From Baekduia alba (lineage in GTDB: Bacteria > Actinomycetota > Thermoleophilia > Solirubrobacterales > Solirubrobacteraceae): a DNA stretch of 64,000 nt. A program made the translations under genes and the position numbers. Each line of letters starts with the position of its first letter. The first letter of the stretch is position 1. This document shows, in pieces, positions 28,239 through 36,068 of this stretch. The stretch lies in the NCBI RefSeq assembly GCF_028416635.1, contig NZ_CP114013.1:5799247-5863246 (forward strand). The letters run 5' to 3'. Below the pieces are notes generated by a model. The model saw only the letters and a program-made list of their open reading frames with translations, searched no databases and was not told the DNA's origin.

Positions 28239-29033
28239 TCACGCGCCCAGGCGAGCCAGCCACTCGCGAGCGACCAGCGCCAGCGCATCGGGTTGCTCGA
28301 GCGGCAGGTAATGCCCGGCGCCCGCCAGTGCGGTGTAGGTGCCGTCGGGGAAGTGCTGCAACTGCTCGAACTGGTCGACGTAGCCGGCGATGCCGTCCTG
28401 CCGCCCGACGATCGCGGCGACGGGTCCCGCGAAGGAGTGCTCGCTGCGCTCGTCGGCGAGCTGGTAGCCGTTGGCGCGCAGGTCGCGCAGGTAGTCGCCG
28501 TGGGGCTGGGGCAACGCGTCGAGCAGCTCCTGGACGGGTGCCGGGACCGACTGCGCGTCGGCCGGGATCGTGCGCTCGGCCGGGAGGATGCGAACCCCGT
28601 GGCAGACGAGCAGCAGCCCTTTCACGCGGTCGGGGCGACGACGCGCGAGCGCAGCGGCGAGATACCCGCCGTAGGAGTGCCCCGCGATGGCGATCGAGCC
28701 GTCGAGCTCCTCGTCGACGACCCGCAGCACCGCCTCCAAGACGCTCTCCGACGTCGGCTCGACCGGCGGCGAGTCCCCGCTGCCGGGCAGGTCGAGGTAG
28801 ATCCGTTGGTGCGGGGCGTCGTGTAGGGCCGGCTCGAAGCATTGGGCGGCGAACGACGCGTTGGTCGCGTAGGAGTGCAGGCAGAGGATCGGGCTGCCTT
28901 CGCCGACGAGGTGGCGTGCGAGAGCGGGTTTCGCAGCAGCGCTGTGGCCCGGGTCCGGCACGATCGTCAGCCTATCCAGGCCAGCCACGTCGGCAGCGGG
29001 CCGGCGAGGAAGGTGGCGGCGGTTCGCCCACAT
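28239..29033 (-). CDS. Alpha/beta-fold hydrolase
   Basis: The 264-residue protein has the catalytic triad Ser120 (AGHSYGGYLA), Asp213 (VGRQDGI) and His241 (AGAGHYLPLEQP), and the oxyanion segment ILCLHSYATN. The family includes esterases, peptidases and lactonases, so the substrate is open. The start is uncertain. The ATG at 29033 gives about 45 residues before the first strand; a GTG about 24 codons later is also possible. The gene is convergent with the acetyltransferase, only seven bases apart. Confidence 0.82.
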   Translation of the reverse strand: MWANRRHLPRRPAADVAGLDRLTIVPDPGHSAAAKPALARHLVGEGSPILCLHSYATNASFAAQCFEPALHDAPHQRIYLDLPGSGDSPPVEPTSESVLEAVLRVVDEELDGSIAIAGHSYGGYLAAALARRRPDRVKGLLLVCHGVRILPAERTIPADAQSVPAPVQELLDALPQPHGDYLRDLRANGYQLADERSEHSFAGPVAAIVGRQDGIAGYVDQFEQLQHFPDGTYTALAGAGHYLPLEQPDALALVAREWLARLGA

Positions 29034-29095
29034 CGTACTCAATGCTCTGGAGTGTGTACCAAGTGGGGTTCTCGCCTGGCGAACGGACAGGCTCG

Positions 29096-29518
29096 CTAGC
29101 TGCCGCGCCCGAAGGCACCTGGGCTCGTCGGCGCGACGCCCCAGGCGTTCAGGGCGGCCAGGAGCGGCACATCGGCGCGGTCGACGCTCAGCCACAGCAA
29201 CTTGCGGGCGGTGCCGTCACGGAGGTCGAGGGTCAGGCGGTCGGCCATCCGGCCGCGGCGCCCCCTCGCGGCGACGATCTCGCCAGCCGGGATCCAACTC
29301 AGCTGCTTGCCCGCCGCGTCCGCCCCGGTCAGCTCCTCGTCCCGCACCGGTCGCCGTCGCAACGTCCCCGGCACGCTCGGTCCCTTCCCGTGTGCCCGCG
29401 TTGCCCCGAGGTCGAGCCGGACCAACAGCAGACCGTCGTCGCAGAGCCACAGCTCGCGGTGGATCCAGTCGAACCACCCGGTCGTGCAACTCGCAGTCGC
29501 CAGGCGACCCTCTCGCAT
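29096..29518 (-). CDS. Hypothetical protein, beta-rich
   Basis: This 140-residue protein is not recognised. It begins MREGRLATASC and shows alternating strands (ELWLCDDGLLLVRLDL, QLSWIPAGEIVAARG, RLTLDLRDGTARKLLW) that resemble a PH-like or bacterial immunity-type beta barrel, a weak comparison only. The C-terminal part forms a helix (VPLLAALNAWG). No signal peptide or membrane segment is seen. Strand was chosen for this plausible secondary structure. The next 260 bases up to the tRNA hold only the tRNA terminator. Confidence 0.6.
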   Translation of the reverse strand: MREGRLATASCTTGWFDWIHRELWLCDDGLLLVRLDLGATRAHGKGPSVPGTLRRRPVRDEELTGADAAGKQLSWIPAGEIVAARGRRGRMADRLTLDLRDGTARKLLWLSVDRADVPLLAALNAWGVAPTSPGAFGRGS

Positions 29519-29741
29519 CGCGCCAACCTACCTCGACCTGCCGGCGAGGGCGTTCCGCCGCGGAGCGCGTCGAGCGTCCACGGAGGACCGGCAGCGGCGG
29601 GGCCGCCACCGACACCTCACGACCGACGCGGCGGCGGTGGCGGCGCGAGGGGCCGACTGCGGCCAGCGGCGTCGGCGGCACACGGGCGAGGAGGGCGCGG
29701 CAACCGAGGGCCCTGAGAAGGGAGGCGAGGCGACCCAGGCA

Positions 29742-29768
29742 ACAGAAAAGCCCGGCAATCGCCGGGCT
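29742..29768 (-). terminator. Terminator after tRNA-Lys
   Basis: A seven-base stem (29750-29756 with 29761-29767, loop of four) is followed, read leftwards, by TTTTCTGTT. It lies about 10 bases after the tRNA 3' end. Confidence 0.8.
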
Positions 29769-29777
29769 CCTCACCAA

Positions 29778-29850
29778 TGCCCCCACTAGGAATCGAACCT
29801 AGAACCTTCGGATTAAGAGTCCGCTGCTCTGCCAGTTGAGCTATAGGGGC
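29778..29850 (-). tRNA. tRNA-Lys (anticodon CTT)
   Basis: The reverse strand folds as a full cloverleaf of 73 bases including the discriminator A: acceptor GCCCCTA pairing with TGGGGGC, the D-arm GCTCAACTGGCAGAGC, an anticodon loop CTCTTAA with CTT, and the T-arm GGTTCGATTCC. The 3' CCA is not encoded. It reads AAG codons. A -10-like TATCCT lies 10 bases upstream and a terminator follows. Confidence 0.95.
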
Positions 29851-29860
29851 GGGGTCGAAC

Positions 29861-29866
29861 AGGATA
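29861..29866 (-). promoter_or_regulatory. Candidate -10 of tRNA-Lys
   Basis: TATCCT read leftwards ends 10 bases before the tRNA 5' end. A GC-rich hairpin (29874-29889) between it and the upstream gene may end that gene's transcript. Confidence 0.4.
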
Positions 29867-29903
29867 GCGAGGAGGCGCCGTGGGGCGCCGGCTCACAGGC
29901 GGC

Positions 29904-30614
29904 TCAGCCGGAGGGTGTCGAGGTCGTCGCGGGGGACGACGAGGTCGCGGAGTCGACGGTGGCCGAGGCGGCCTGGCGGGCGGCGTCGAGCTGGGCCTTG
30001 ACCTGCTCGCGGTCGTCCTTGGGCGTCAGCGCGAGGGCCTTCTTGGAGGCGAGCTCGGCCTTGCGGGTCTGGCCGGCCTGGTAGGCGAGCGCGGCGTACT
30101 GCGCGTAGAGCGGGCCGGTGGGCTCGCGGCCGCTGAGGTAGACCTCCATCGCGCTGACCGCCTTGTCGGGCTCGTTGAGCCCGGTCTGGCTGAACGCCTG
30201 GATCATCAGCGACGCCACGTTCGGGTCGGGCTTCTTGGTCAGCGTGAGGTACTTGTTCCACGCGGCCTCGGTCTGGCGCAGGCCGTCCTTGCCCTGGTCG
30301 GTGAAGGCGCCGGCGTTCTGGTCGAAGCCGTTGCCCGAGCCCGCCTGCTGGAAGCGCACGCGCGTCAGCTCGGCCCAGGCCCTCGGATCGGTCGGCCGCA
30401 CCTGCACGGCCTTCTCCGCCGTCTCGACGCGCTTCTTGAACACGTCGCTCACGTCCGCCGACCCGCTGTCGGACTTGAACGCGTCCAGCAACCCGCCGCT
30501 CGTGGCGCCACCGACGCCGAACAGCACCAAGCCGCCCCCCATCAGGAGGGCAAGGCTGAGGTAGATCGCCTGAACGGCACGCCGGCGTCCGCGTCCGCGG
30601 AGGTCGAACAGCAT
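29904..30614 (-). CDS. Membrane-anchored TPR-like protein, unknown role
   Basis: The 236-residue protein has a basic N-terminus, one membrane helix at about 17-38 and an extracytoplasmic helical region. Segments such as DPRAWAELTRVRFQQAG and LYAQYAALAYQAGQTRKAE resemble tetratricopeptide repeats. The tail is Ser/Thr-rich. TPR domains hold protein complexes together; no partner can be named. It begins six bases after tatC on the same strand, so it may assist exported proteins, which is inference from position. Confidence 0.75.
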   Translation of the reverse strand: MLFDLRGRGRRRAVQAIYLSLALLMGGGLVLFGVGGATSGGLLDAFKSDSGSADVSDVFKKRVETAEKAVQVRPTDPRAWAELTRVRFQQAGSGNGFDQNAGAFTDQGKDGLRQTEAAWNKYLTLTKKPDPNVASLMIQAFSQTGLNEPDKAVSAMEVYLSGREPTGPLYAQYAALAYQAGQTRKAELASKKALALTPKDDREQVKAQLDAARQAASATVDSATSSSPATTSTPSG

Positions 30615-30619
30615 GCGGG

Positions 30620-31759
30620 TCAGTCTAGATCGTTCGGCCGCTCAGCAGACTCACCCTCGGCTGCGTATGCCGGTTCGTCAGGGTCGTCGTCCACGTCGTC
30701 GTCGCCGTCTGCCTCGTCGTCATCGTCGTCGTCGAGATGCGACAGGAACCCGAAGCGCGGCTCGCCCTTGGGCTCGAACAGCTTGGCGAGCACCAGCGAC
30801 ACCTCGTACAGGACCACCAGCGGCGCCATCGCGATGAGCATCGTGACCGGGTCGGGCGTGGGCGTCACGATCGCGGCGACCACCGCGAACAGGATCAGCG
30901 TGTAGCCGCGATAGGCGCGGAGCTGCTTGACCGTCAGGATCCGCAGCCGCACGATCGCCAGCACTCCGACGGGGATCTGGAACAGCACGCCCATCGCCGC
31001 CAGCAGCAGCGTGCAGAAGCGGTAGTAGTCCTTGGCCTGGACCAGGATGTCGAAGGCGCCGTCGTTGTAGTTCTGCAGGAACGCGACGGCACGCGGGAGC
31101 GCCAGGAAGTAGCCGAACAGCACGCCGGCGATGAACAGCACCGGGACGAGCGTCATCAGCGGCAGCGCCACGCGCCGCTCCTCGTTGGAGAACGCCGGTA
31201 ACACGAACGCGTACAGCTGCCACAGGATGAACGGCAGCGCGAGCAGCAGCGCGGCGTACGCGCTGACCGTGATCGTCGTCAGGAACGGCTCGGTCACGCC
31301 GAGCGTCACCGGCTGGCGGCCGGTCGAGGCCTTCGGCGTCAGCTGGGCGGCGCGCGCCGCCTGCACCGCGGTCGCGCGCAGCTGCGCGGCGGTCCGCTGC
31401 GCCTGGGCGCGCGTCGCCGCGCTGACCCCGTCGCTGCCGGCGATCGCCCCGAGCGAGCGCGCCGCGCCCACCAGCGTCGGCGCCGCCGACTGGAGGTACT
31501 TGCCGACCGCCGCGTCGAAGCAGCCCGACCGCTCCAGGGCGTCGTCGGCCTTCTTCTTGTCGTCGATGCTGCAGTCCACGCGATGGGCGTGGTCCAGCGG
31601 CTTGTTGATGATGTCGAGGATCCGGTCGTTCTGCCAGTAGCAGAGGCTGAACGCCAGGATGAAGGCCACGACGCAGAGGATGAGCCGCGTGCGCAGCTCG
31701 TCGAGATGCTCGACGAGGCTGAGCCGCTCTTCATGCCCTACGGGCCGGATGGCGGGCAA
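30620..31759 (-). CDS. tatC: Sec-independent protein translocase TatC, enlarged
   Basis: TatC is the receptor for twin-arginine signal peptides. This 379-residue copy starts with TTG four bases after tatA. The start HLDELRTRL, the TEPFLTTI motif and six membrane segments are typical. Two parts are not: the first extracytoplasmic loop (about 55-150) is enlarged by about 75 residues, has Cys63 and Cys80 and an Ala-rich helix, and the C-terminus (about 340-379) is a long Asp-rich tail. Family members are usually about 250 residues. The TTG start is likely but not certain. Confidence 0.93.
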   Translation of the reverse strand: MPAIRPVGHEERLSLVEHLDELRTRLILCVVAFILAFSLCYWQNDRILDIINKPLDHAHRVDCSIDDKKKADDALERSGCFDAAVGKYLQSAAPTLVGAARSLGAIAGSDGVSAATRAQAQRTAAQLRATAVQAARAAQLTPKASTGRQPVTLGVTEPFLTTITVSAYAALLLALPFILWQLYAFVLPAFSNEERRVALPLMTLVPVLFIAGVLFGYFLALPRAVAFLQNYNDGAFDILVQAKDYYRFCTLLLAAMGVLFQIPVGVLAIVRLRILTVKQLRAYRGYTLILFAVVAAIVTPTPDPVTMLIAMAPLVVLYEVSLVLAKLFEPKGEPRFGFLSHLDDDDDDEADGDDDVDDDPDEPAYAAEGESAERPNDLD

Positions 31760-31762
31760 CGG

Positions 31763-32050
31763 CTACCCGCCGGAGCGCGTGGCGGAGTCGTCGCGACCGC
31801 CCGCCGGGGCCTTGGTGGCGTCAGGGGTGGGATCGAGGACGTCGGCCTGCGCGGCCCGCGTCAGCTCGGGACGGCCCGCGGTGGCGTCGTCGGCCTCGTC
31901 CTCGTCGTCCTTCTTGTTGCCCTGGATGCCGTCCTTGAACTCGCGCATGCCCCCGCCCAGCTGCTTGCCGAGCTGCGGCAGGCGCTTGGGCCCGAAGACG
32001 AGCAGGACGATGACGAGGACGATGATCAGTTCCGGGATGCCGATAGGCAC
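31763..32050 (-). CDS. tatA: Sec-independent translocase TatA/E
   Basis: The 95-residue protein has the single N-terminal helix (IPELIIVLVIVLLVFGPKRLPQLG), the amphipathic segment LGKQLGGGMREFKDGI and a charged tail. It forms the pore-like part of the Tat system with TatC. The start is a GTG at 32050 with GGAGG about 10 bases upstream. No tatB is seen. The Rieske protein encoded about 4 kb away has a Tat signal and is a probable substrate. Confidence 0.94.
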   Translation of the reverse strand: MPIGIPELIIVLVIVLLVFGPKRLPQLGKQLGGGMREFKDGIQGNKKDDEDEADDATAGRPELTRAAQADVLDPTPDATKAPAGGRDDSATRSGG

Positions 32051-32079
32051 GGTTCGCAGCCTCCGTAGGGGGTCATCAG

Positions 32080-32106
32080 AGAGTAACGCCGGAGACCCGA
32101 ATTCGG
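32080..32106 (-). promoter_or_regulatory. Candidate tatA promoter with adjacent palindrome
   Basis: Read leftwards, TACTCT (32080-32085) is a -10-like element about 30 bases before tatA. A perfect 10-base palindrome CCGAATTCGG (32097-32106) covers the spacer and approaches the -35 area and could be an operator. Confidence 0.3.
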
Positions 32107-32222
32107 TTCATTTTCACGGGATATCCGCACGCGGACGAATGTCCTAGGCGAGGTTCAAGTTCGCCGGAGCCACGGTCGATCACCGGACTGTCAGCGCCGC
32201 CCACGAGCTTCTGAGAAGAACG

Positions 32223-32657
32223 ATGAGCCTCCACGATCCCCGCCACTACGTCCGCCGCGTCGTCCTGCCCTCCGGCAAGACCATCGAGGTCGTCTACTTC
32301 GAGGACCAGCCCGCCGGCACCGCGCCGGTGGCCGCGACGCCGACCCCCGCCCACGACGAGGTCACCCAGGACCTCCACCTCTGCGGCGCCTGCGCCTCCA
32401 ACCTCGTCTACCCGACGGAGTGGGAAGAGGCCGGCGCGACCCATTGGGAGGTCACGCTGCGCTGCCCGAACTGCGAGTGGGCCGGCAGCGGCGTCTTCGA
32501 GCAGGACCTGGTCGAGCGCTTCGACGAGGAGCTGGACCGCGGCACCGAGGCGCTGGTCCGCGACCTCAAGCGCCTGGCGCACGCCAACATGGAGGACGAG
32601 ATCGAGCGCTTCACCACGGCGCTGGACGAGGACCACATCGTCCCCGAGGACTTCTAA
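32223..32657 (+). CDS. Zinc-ribbon protein of unknown function
   Basis: This 144-residue protein is not assigned to a family. An N-terminal strand pair (VVLPSGKTIEVVYFED) is followed by a zinc ribbon with Cys54/Cys57 (LCGACASN) and Cys81/Cys84 (RCPNCEWAG), then an acidic helical region (about 90-144). The start is the ATG at 32223 with a purine-rich GAGAAGAACG before it. It is divergent from tatA (172 bases apart) and ends at a strong hairpin. The ribbon could bind nucleic acid or protein. Confidence 0.72.
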   Translation: MSLHDPRHYVRRVVLPSGKTIEVVYFEDQPAGTAPVAATPTPAHDEVTQDLHLCGACASNLVYPTEWEEAGATHWEVTLRCPNCEWAGSGVFEQDLVERFDEELDRGTEALVRDLKRLAHANMEDEIERFTTALDEDHIVPEDF

Positions 32658-32687
32658 AGCCGTCACGCACCGCTCCGTGACCACACA

Positions 32688-32720
32688 GCGGGCCGCCTGG
32701 AAAGGCGGCCCGCCGTAGTT
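32688..32720. terminator. Bidirectional terminator hairpin
   Basis: A perfect 10-base stem (32688-32697 with 32704-32713, loop of six) stands between convergent genes 32223-32657 and 32727-33716. T-tracts are weak on both sides. Confidence 0.65.
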
Positions 32721-32726
32721 AACGGC

Positions 32727-33716
32727 TCAGCTGTAGCGGGCGACGACGTTGTCGGCGACGAGCAGCAGCGCGTCGCGCTCGCGCGACGGCAGCGCCGGCG
32801 GCACCACCGCCTTGGCGGCGTCGACGTGCTCGAGCGCCGCGGCCCGCGCCGCGTCCAGCGCGCCGGTCGCCGCGATCCGGTCGCAGACCTCCTCGGCCTG
32901 CTCGGGCGTCGTGATCGCGCGCGGATCCAGCGCCGCCAGCGACGCGTCGCGCTCGCGCGCGAGGATGAACGGCAGCGTGACCGTCCCGTCCAGCAGGTCG
33001 GTGCCGCGGTGCTTGCCCGTGCGCTCGGCCGGCCCCGCGACGTCGAGGACGTCGTCGAGGATCTGGAAGGCCAGCCCGATGCGGCGGCCGAACTCGCGCA
33101 GCGCCTCGGCGCCGTCGGTTCCGGCCCCGCCCTCGAGCGCGCCGAGGATGCACGCCGCCTCGAACAGCCGCGCGGTCTTGAGCTCGCAGCGCCGCAGGTA
33201 GCGGGCGAGCGGGATCGCCGCGTCGAACGCGTCGGCGCGCTGCAGCAGCTCGCCGCGCGCCAGCGCGCTGCCGGCGTCGCTCAGGGCGCGCACCTGCTCG
33301 GGATCCTCGTTGCGGGCCAGCAGCGCGAAGGCGCGCGCGAAGAGCAGGTCGCCGGTCTGGGTCGCGGCCTCGCGCCCCGCGGTGGCGAACACCGTCGGCC
33401 GCCCGCGGCGCAGCGGCGCGAGATCGAGCACGTCGTCGTGGACGAGCGTGGCGCTGTGGACGAGCTCGACCGCCGCGGCCGCGCGCACCAGGCCGTCCCC
33501 GTCGCCGCCCGCGCTGGCCAGGATCACCAGCAGCGGGCGCAGCCGCTTGCCGCCGGCCGAGATCGTCGAGCCCGCGTGCTCGGCGAGCACCGGCCCGTGG
33601 CCGGCGGCGACCTCCGCGAGCAGCACTTCGACGCGGCCCAGCAGCGGCAGGACGTGCGGGCCGCCCGCGTGGACGATCGCGGTGACCGGCCCCGCCGCGC
33701 CGCCGTCCTCGCTCAT
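32727..33716 (-). CDS. Long-chain polyprenyl diphosphate synthase
   Basis: The 329-residue enzyme has both Asp-rich motifs of trans-isoprenyl synthases, HDDVLD in the first and LDDVLDV in the second, plus GGKRLRPLL near the start and the conserved ARGEL and KTA segments. It makes the menaquinone side chain, as the direct coupling to menG (start and stop overlap as ATGA at 33713-33716) suggests. Chain length cannot be read reliably. The first motif is the short DDxxD-type form. Confidence 0.88.
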   Translation of the reverse strand: MSEDGGAAGPVTAIVHAGGPHVLPLLGRVEVLLAEVAAGHGPVLAEHAGSTISAGGKRLRPLLVILASAGGDGDGLVRAAAAVELVHSATLVHDDVLDLAPLRRGRPTVFATAGREAATQTGDLLFARAFALLARNEDPEQVRALSDAGSALARGELLQRADAFDAAIPLARYLRRCELKTARLFEAACILGALEGGAGTDGAEALREFGRRIGLAFQILDDVLDVAGPAERTGKHRGTDLLDGTVTLPFILARERDASLAALDPRAITTPEQAEEVCDRIAATGALDAARAAALEHVDAAKAVVPPALPSRERDALLLVADNVVARYS

Positions 33717-34507
33717 GTCGAAGACGACGGGCGCGTGCCGTTGGTCGACGTGGCGACCGGCCCCGCCGGCTTGACGCCGACGTGCAGCGCGATGATCCCG
33801 CCGGCGGTCAGCACCCAGCGGATCTGCTCCAGCCCCGCGCGCTCCAGCGACGCGGCGAGGCCGGGCGGCTCCGGGAAGCGCTTGACGCTGTTGGGCAGGT
33901 AGTCGTAGGCCTGCGAGTCGCCCGCGACCTTGCCGATCAGCGGCACGATCCGGTCGAACCACAGCGAGAAGAACGTCGAGAGCGGCGGCTTCTGCGGCGT
34001 CGTGATCTCCAGGATCACGACGTGCCCGCCGGGGCGCACCACGCGCGCCATCTCGGCCAGCCCGCGGTCCAGGTCGGAGAAGTTGCGCGCGCCGAAGCCG
34101 ACCGTCGCGGCCGCGAACTCGCCGTCGGCGTAGGGCAGCTCGAGCGCGTTGCCCCACTCGAAGCGCTGGCTCGGCGCCTTCTTGCGCGCGAAGGCCAGCA
34201 TCTCCTCGGAGAAGTCGCTGCCGACGACCTCGCCGGTCGGGCCGACGCGCCCGGCCAGCTCGATCGCCAGGTCGCCCGTGCCCGTCGCCACGTCCAGGAC
34301 GCGATCGCCCGGGCCGACGCCGGCGAGGTCCGCCGCGCGACGGCGCCACTTGTGGTGCAGCCCGGCCGTCATGACCGAGTTGATGAGGTCGTAGACCCGC
34401 GCGATGCGATCGAACATCGCGCGCACCTCCGGCTCGGGCAGGGTGCCGCGATCGCCGGCAAGCGGGCCCGCCCGCCGCACCGGGCTCCCGCTGCCGGCGG
34501 TGCTCAT
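33713..34507 (-). CDS. menG: Demethylmenaquinone methyltransferase
   Basis: The 264-residue enzyme has the UbiE/MenG layout: MFDRIARVYDLINSVMTAG, the SAM-binding VLDVATGTGDLAIELA, GFGARNFSDLDRGLAEMARV and the C-terminal GGIIALHVG. It adds the ring methyl that turns demethylmenaquinone into menaquinone. The start shares one base with the qcrC stop (TGATG) and the end overlaps the prenyl synthase start, so the quinone enzymes and the quinol oxidoreductase lie in one run. The N-terminal 25 and C-terminal 15 residues are extra. Confidence 0.92.
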   Translation of the reverse strand: MSTAGSGSPVRRAGPLAGDRGTLPEPEVRAMFDRIARVYDLINSVMTAGLHHKWRRRAADLAGVGPGDRVLDVATGTGDLAIELAGRVGPTGEVVGSDFSEEMLAFARKKAPSQRFEWGNALELPYADGEFAAATVGFGARNFSDLDRGLAEMARVVRPGGHVVILEITTPQKPPLSTFFSLWFDRIVPLIGKVAGDSQAYDYLPNSVKRFPEPPGLAASLERAGLEQIRWVLTAGGIIALHVGVKPAGPVATSTNGTRPSSST

Positions 34508-35262
34508 CAGTTCCCGTCGGACTTCAGCTGGCCCAGGAACGACACGAGGTTCTTGAACTTCTCGGGCTCGTTCTCCTGCAGGCTCTTGAACGTCGGCATC
34601 GGCGCGGTCGGGTTGATGAGCGTGCGCTCGATGCCCGCCGCCGGGAGGCGGTCGGCGATGTCGGTCAGCTCAGGCCCAGGACCGGAGTTGCCGTTCTCGC
34701 CCACCTTGTGGCAGGCCAGGCAGCCGGACTGCGCCATCACCTGCCGGCCCGCCTCGTACTGGCGGACCGCCGAGGCGCCCTGCAGCTTGACCGACGCCGG
34801 CGTCGGCATGTCGATCTCGGTCGGTGGACCGGTCTTCGCGCCCTCGGCGGTCAGATACGCCATCGCGCCGATGATCAGGATCGCCGTCAGCGTCGCCACC
34901 GGGCGCCGCTCGGGACGCCGCTCCGGGCTGCGGTCGTAGAACGGCAGCAGGAACAGCAGGATCATGCAGATCGTCGGGATGCCGATCGTCGCCAGCGCGA
35001 CGAACTCCGGCGGCTTGACGACGCGCAGCAGCTCGAAGAGGAAGAAGAAGTACCACTCCGGGCGCGGCGTGTACGTCGTCGTCGTCGGGTCCGCCTTCGG
35101 GCCGAGCTCGGCGCCGAGGAAGATCGCCAGCAGGATGATGACGAGCAGCACGACGCACGCCATCGCGCCGTCCTTGGCCACCGCGTACGGGAAGAACGGC
35201 TTCCCCTGCGACTTGAGGATCGCGTACTCGCGGAGGTACTGCTCCTTCTCGCGGCGGTTCAC
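34507..35262 (-). CDS. qcrC: Menaquinol:cytochrome c reductase, subunit IV-cytochrome c fusion
   Basis: This 251-residue protein starts with GTG overlapping the qcrB stop (35259-35262). The first 140 residues match the C-terminal half of cytochrome b (three membrane segments, quinone-site PEWYF at 68-72). The rest is a class I cytochrome c with heme motif Cys181-Cys184-His185 (GCLACHK) and a Met ligand in APMPTF. This fusion is known from Bacillus QcrC. It passes electrons from the quinol site to downstream oxidases on the outer face of the membrane. Confidence 0.9.
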   Translation of the reverse strand: MNRREKEQYLREYAILKSQGKPFFPYAVAKDGAMACVVLLVIILLAIFLGAELGPKADPTTTTYTPRPEWYFFFLFELLRVVKPPEFVALATIGIPTICMILLFLLPFYDRSPERRPERRPVATLTAILIIGAMAYLTAEGAKTGPPTEIDMPTPASVKLQGASAVRQYEAGRQVMAQSGCLACHKVGENGNSGPGPELTDIADRLPAAGIERTLINPTAPMPTFKSLQENEPEKFKNLVSFLGQLKSDGN

Positions 35263-36062
35263 GCCTTCTCCTCGATCAGCTCTTCGGGGACCTTCACCTT
35301 GTTCCACGGCGGCGCGGTGGTGCCGAGCTTCGTGACGAGCCAGAGGTGGGCGCCGATGAGGGCGCCGATGATGCCCGGCACCAACATCATGTGGATCGCG
35401 TAGAACCGCGACAAGGTGGTGGCGTTGAAGTCGGCGCCGCCGTTGAGGAAGTCGCCGAGGTACGGGCCGACGAGCGGGCCGGACGCCGTGATGTTGTTCG
35501 CCACGATCGTGGCCCAGAAGGACCGCTGGTCGAACGGCAGCAGGTAGCCGGTGAGCGCCATGATGAACGTGAGGATGAGCAGCGCCACGCCGATGACCCA
35601 GTTCAGCTCGCGCGGGTACTTGTACGCGCCGAAGAAGAACGTGCGGGCCATGTGCAGGAAGATCAAGATGACCATCACCGACGAGCCCCACTTGTGCATC
35701 CCGTGCACGAACTCGCCGAGGAAGACGTCGTCGTTGATGTGGCGCACGGACTCGTACGCCCCACCGGCCGCGTCGGGCCGGTAGTACATCGCGAGGAAGA
35801 CGCCCGTGATCGCCTGGCTGAGGAAGGCGAACAGCGTCGCCGAGCCCAGCGTGTAGAACCAGTTGGTGCCCTTGGGGACCTTGCGGAACAGGACCCACCG
35901 CAGGCCGCTGGACATCGCGGTGCGCTCGTCGATCCAGTCGACGGTGTACATGCCCGCGTCGGCGGCCTTGTCCAGCGGGCCCTGCTGGGGCTTGCCGGGA
36001 CGCGGCGGCGCCGGCTTGAGGCCGGGCGGCAGTGGCGGTGCGGGGAGCTTGAGCTTCGGCAT
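35259..36062 (-). CDS. qcrB: Menaquinol:cytochrome c reductase, cytochrome b6-type subunit
   Basis: The 267-residue protein is the N-terminal, heme-carrying half of cytochrome b with four membrane segments. Heme-ligand histidines lie in VHGMHKWGSS, FLHMARTFFFG and in the last helix (AIHMMLV, GAHLWLV). A Pro-rich 50-residue lead precedes it. Quinol is oxidised at the site formed with QcrC. The split after helix four is the b6/subunit IV arrangement of Firmicutes and plastids, not the single cytochrome b of many actinobacteria. The gene lies six bases after qcrA. Confidence 0.92.
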   Translation of the reverse strand: MPKLKLPAPPLPPGLKPAPPRPGKPQQGPLDKAADAGMYTVDWIDERTAMSSGLRWVLFRKVPKGTNWFYTLGSATLFAFLSQAITGVFLAMYYRPDAAGGAYESVRHINDDVFLGEFVHGMHKWGSSVMVILIFLHMARTFFFGAYKYPRELNWVIGVALLILTFIMALTGYLLPFDQRSFWATIVANNITASGPLVGPYLGDFLNGGADFNATTLSRFYAIHMMLVPGIIGALIGAHLWLVTKLGTTAPPWNKVKVPEELIEEKA

Positions 36063-36068
36063 CAGTGC

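Noticed and set aside
29519..29741. Rightward open frames in the gap before tRNA-Lys
   Set aside because: They run through the tRNA or the opposite-strand hypothetical gene and have no plausible start or structure; the gap appears non-coding.
34507..36062. Possible frameshift splitting cytochrome b into two genes
   Set aside because: The break lies between helix four and the next helix, as in natural b6/subunit IV systems, and the second gene has its own GTG start with GTGA overlap and a cytochrome c fusion.
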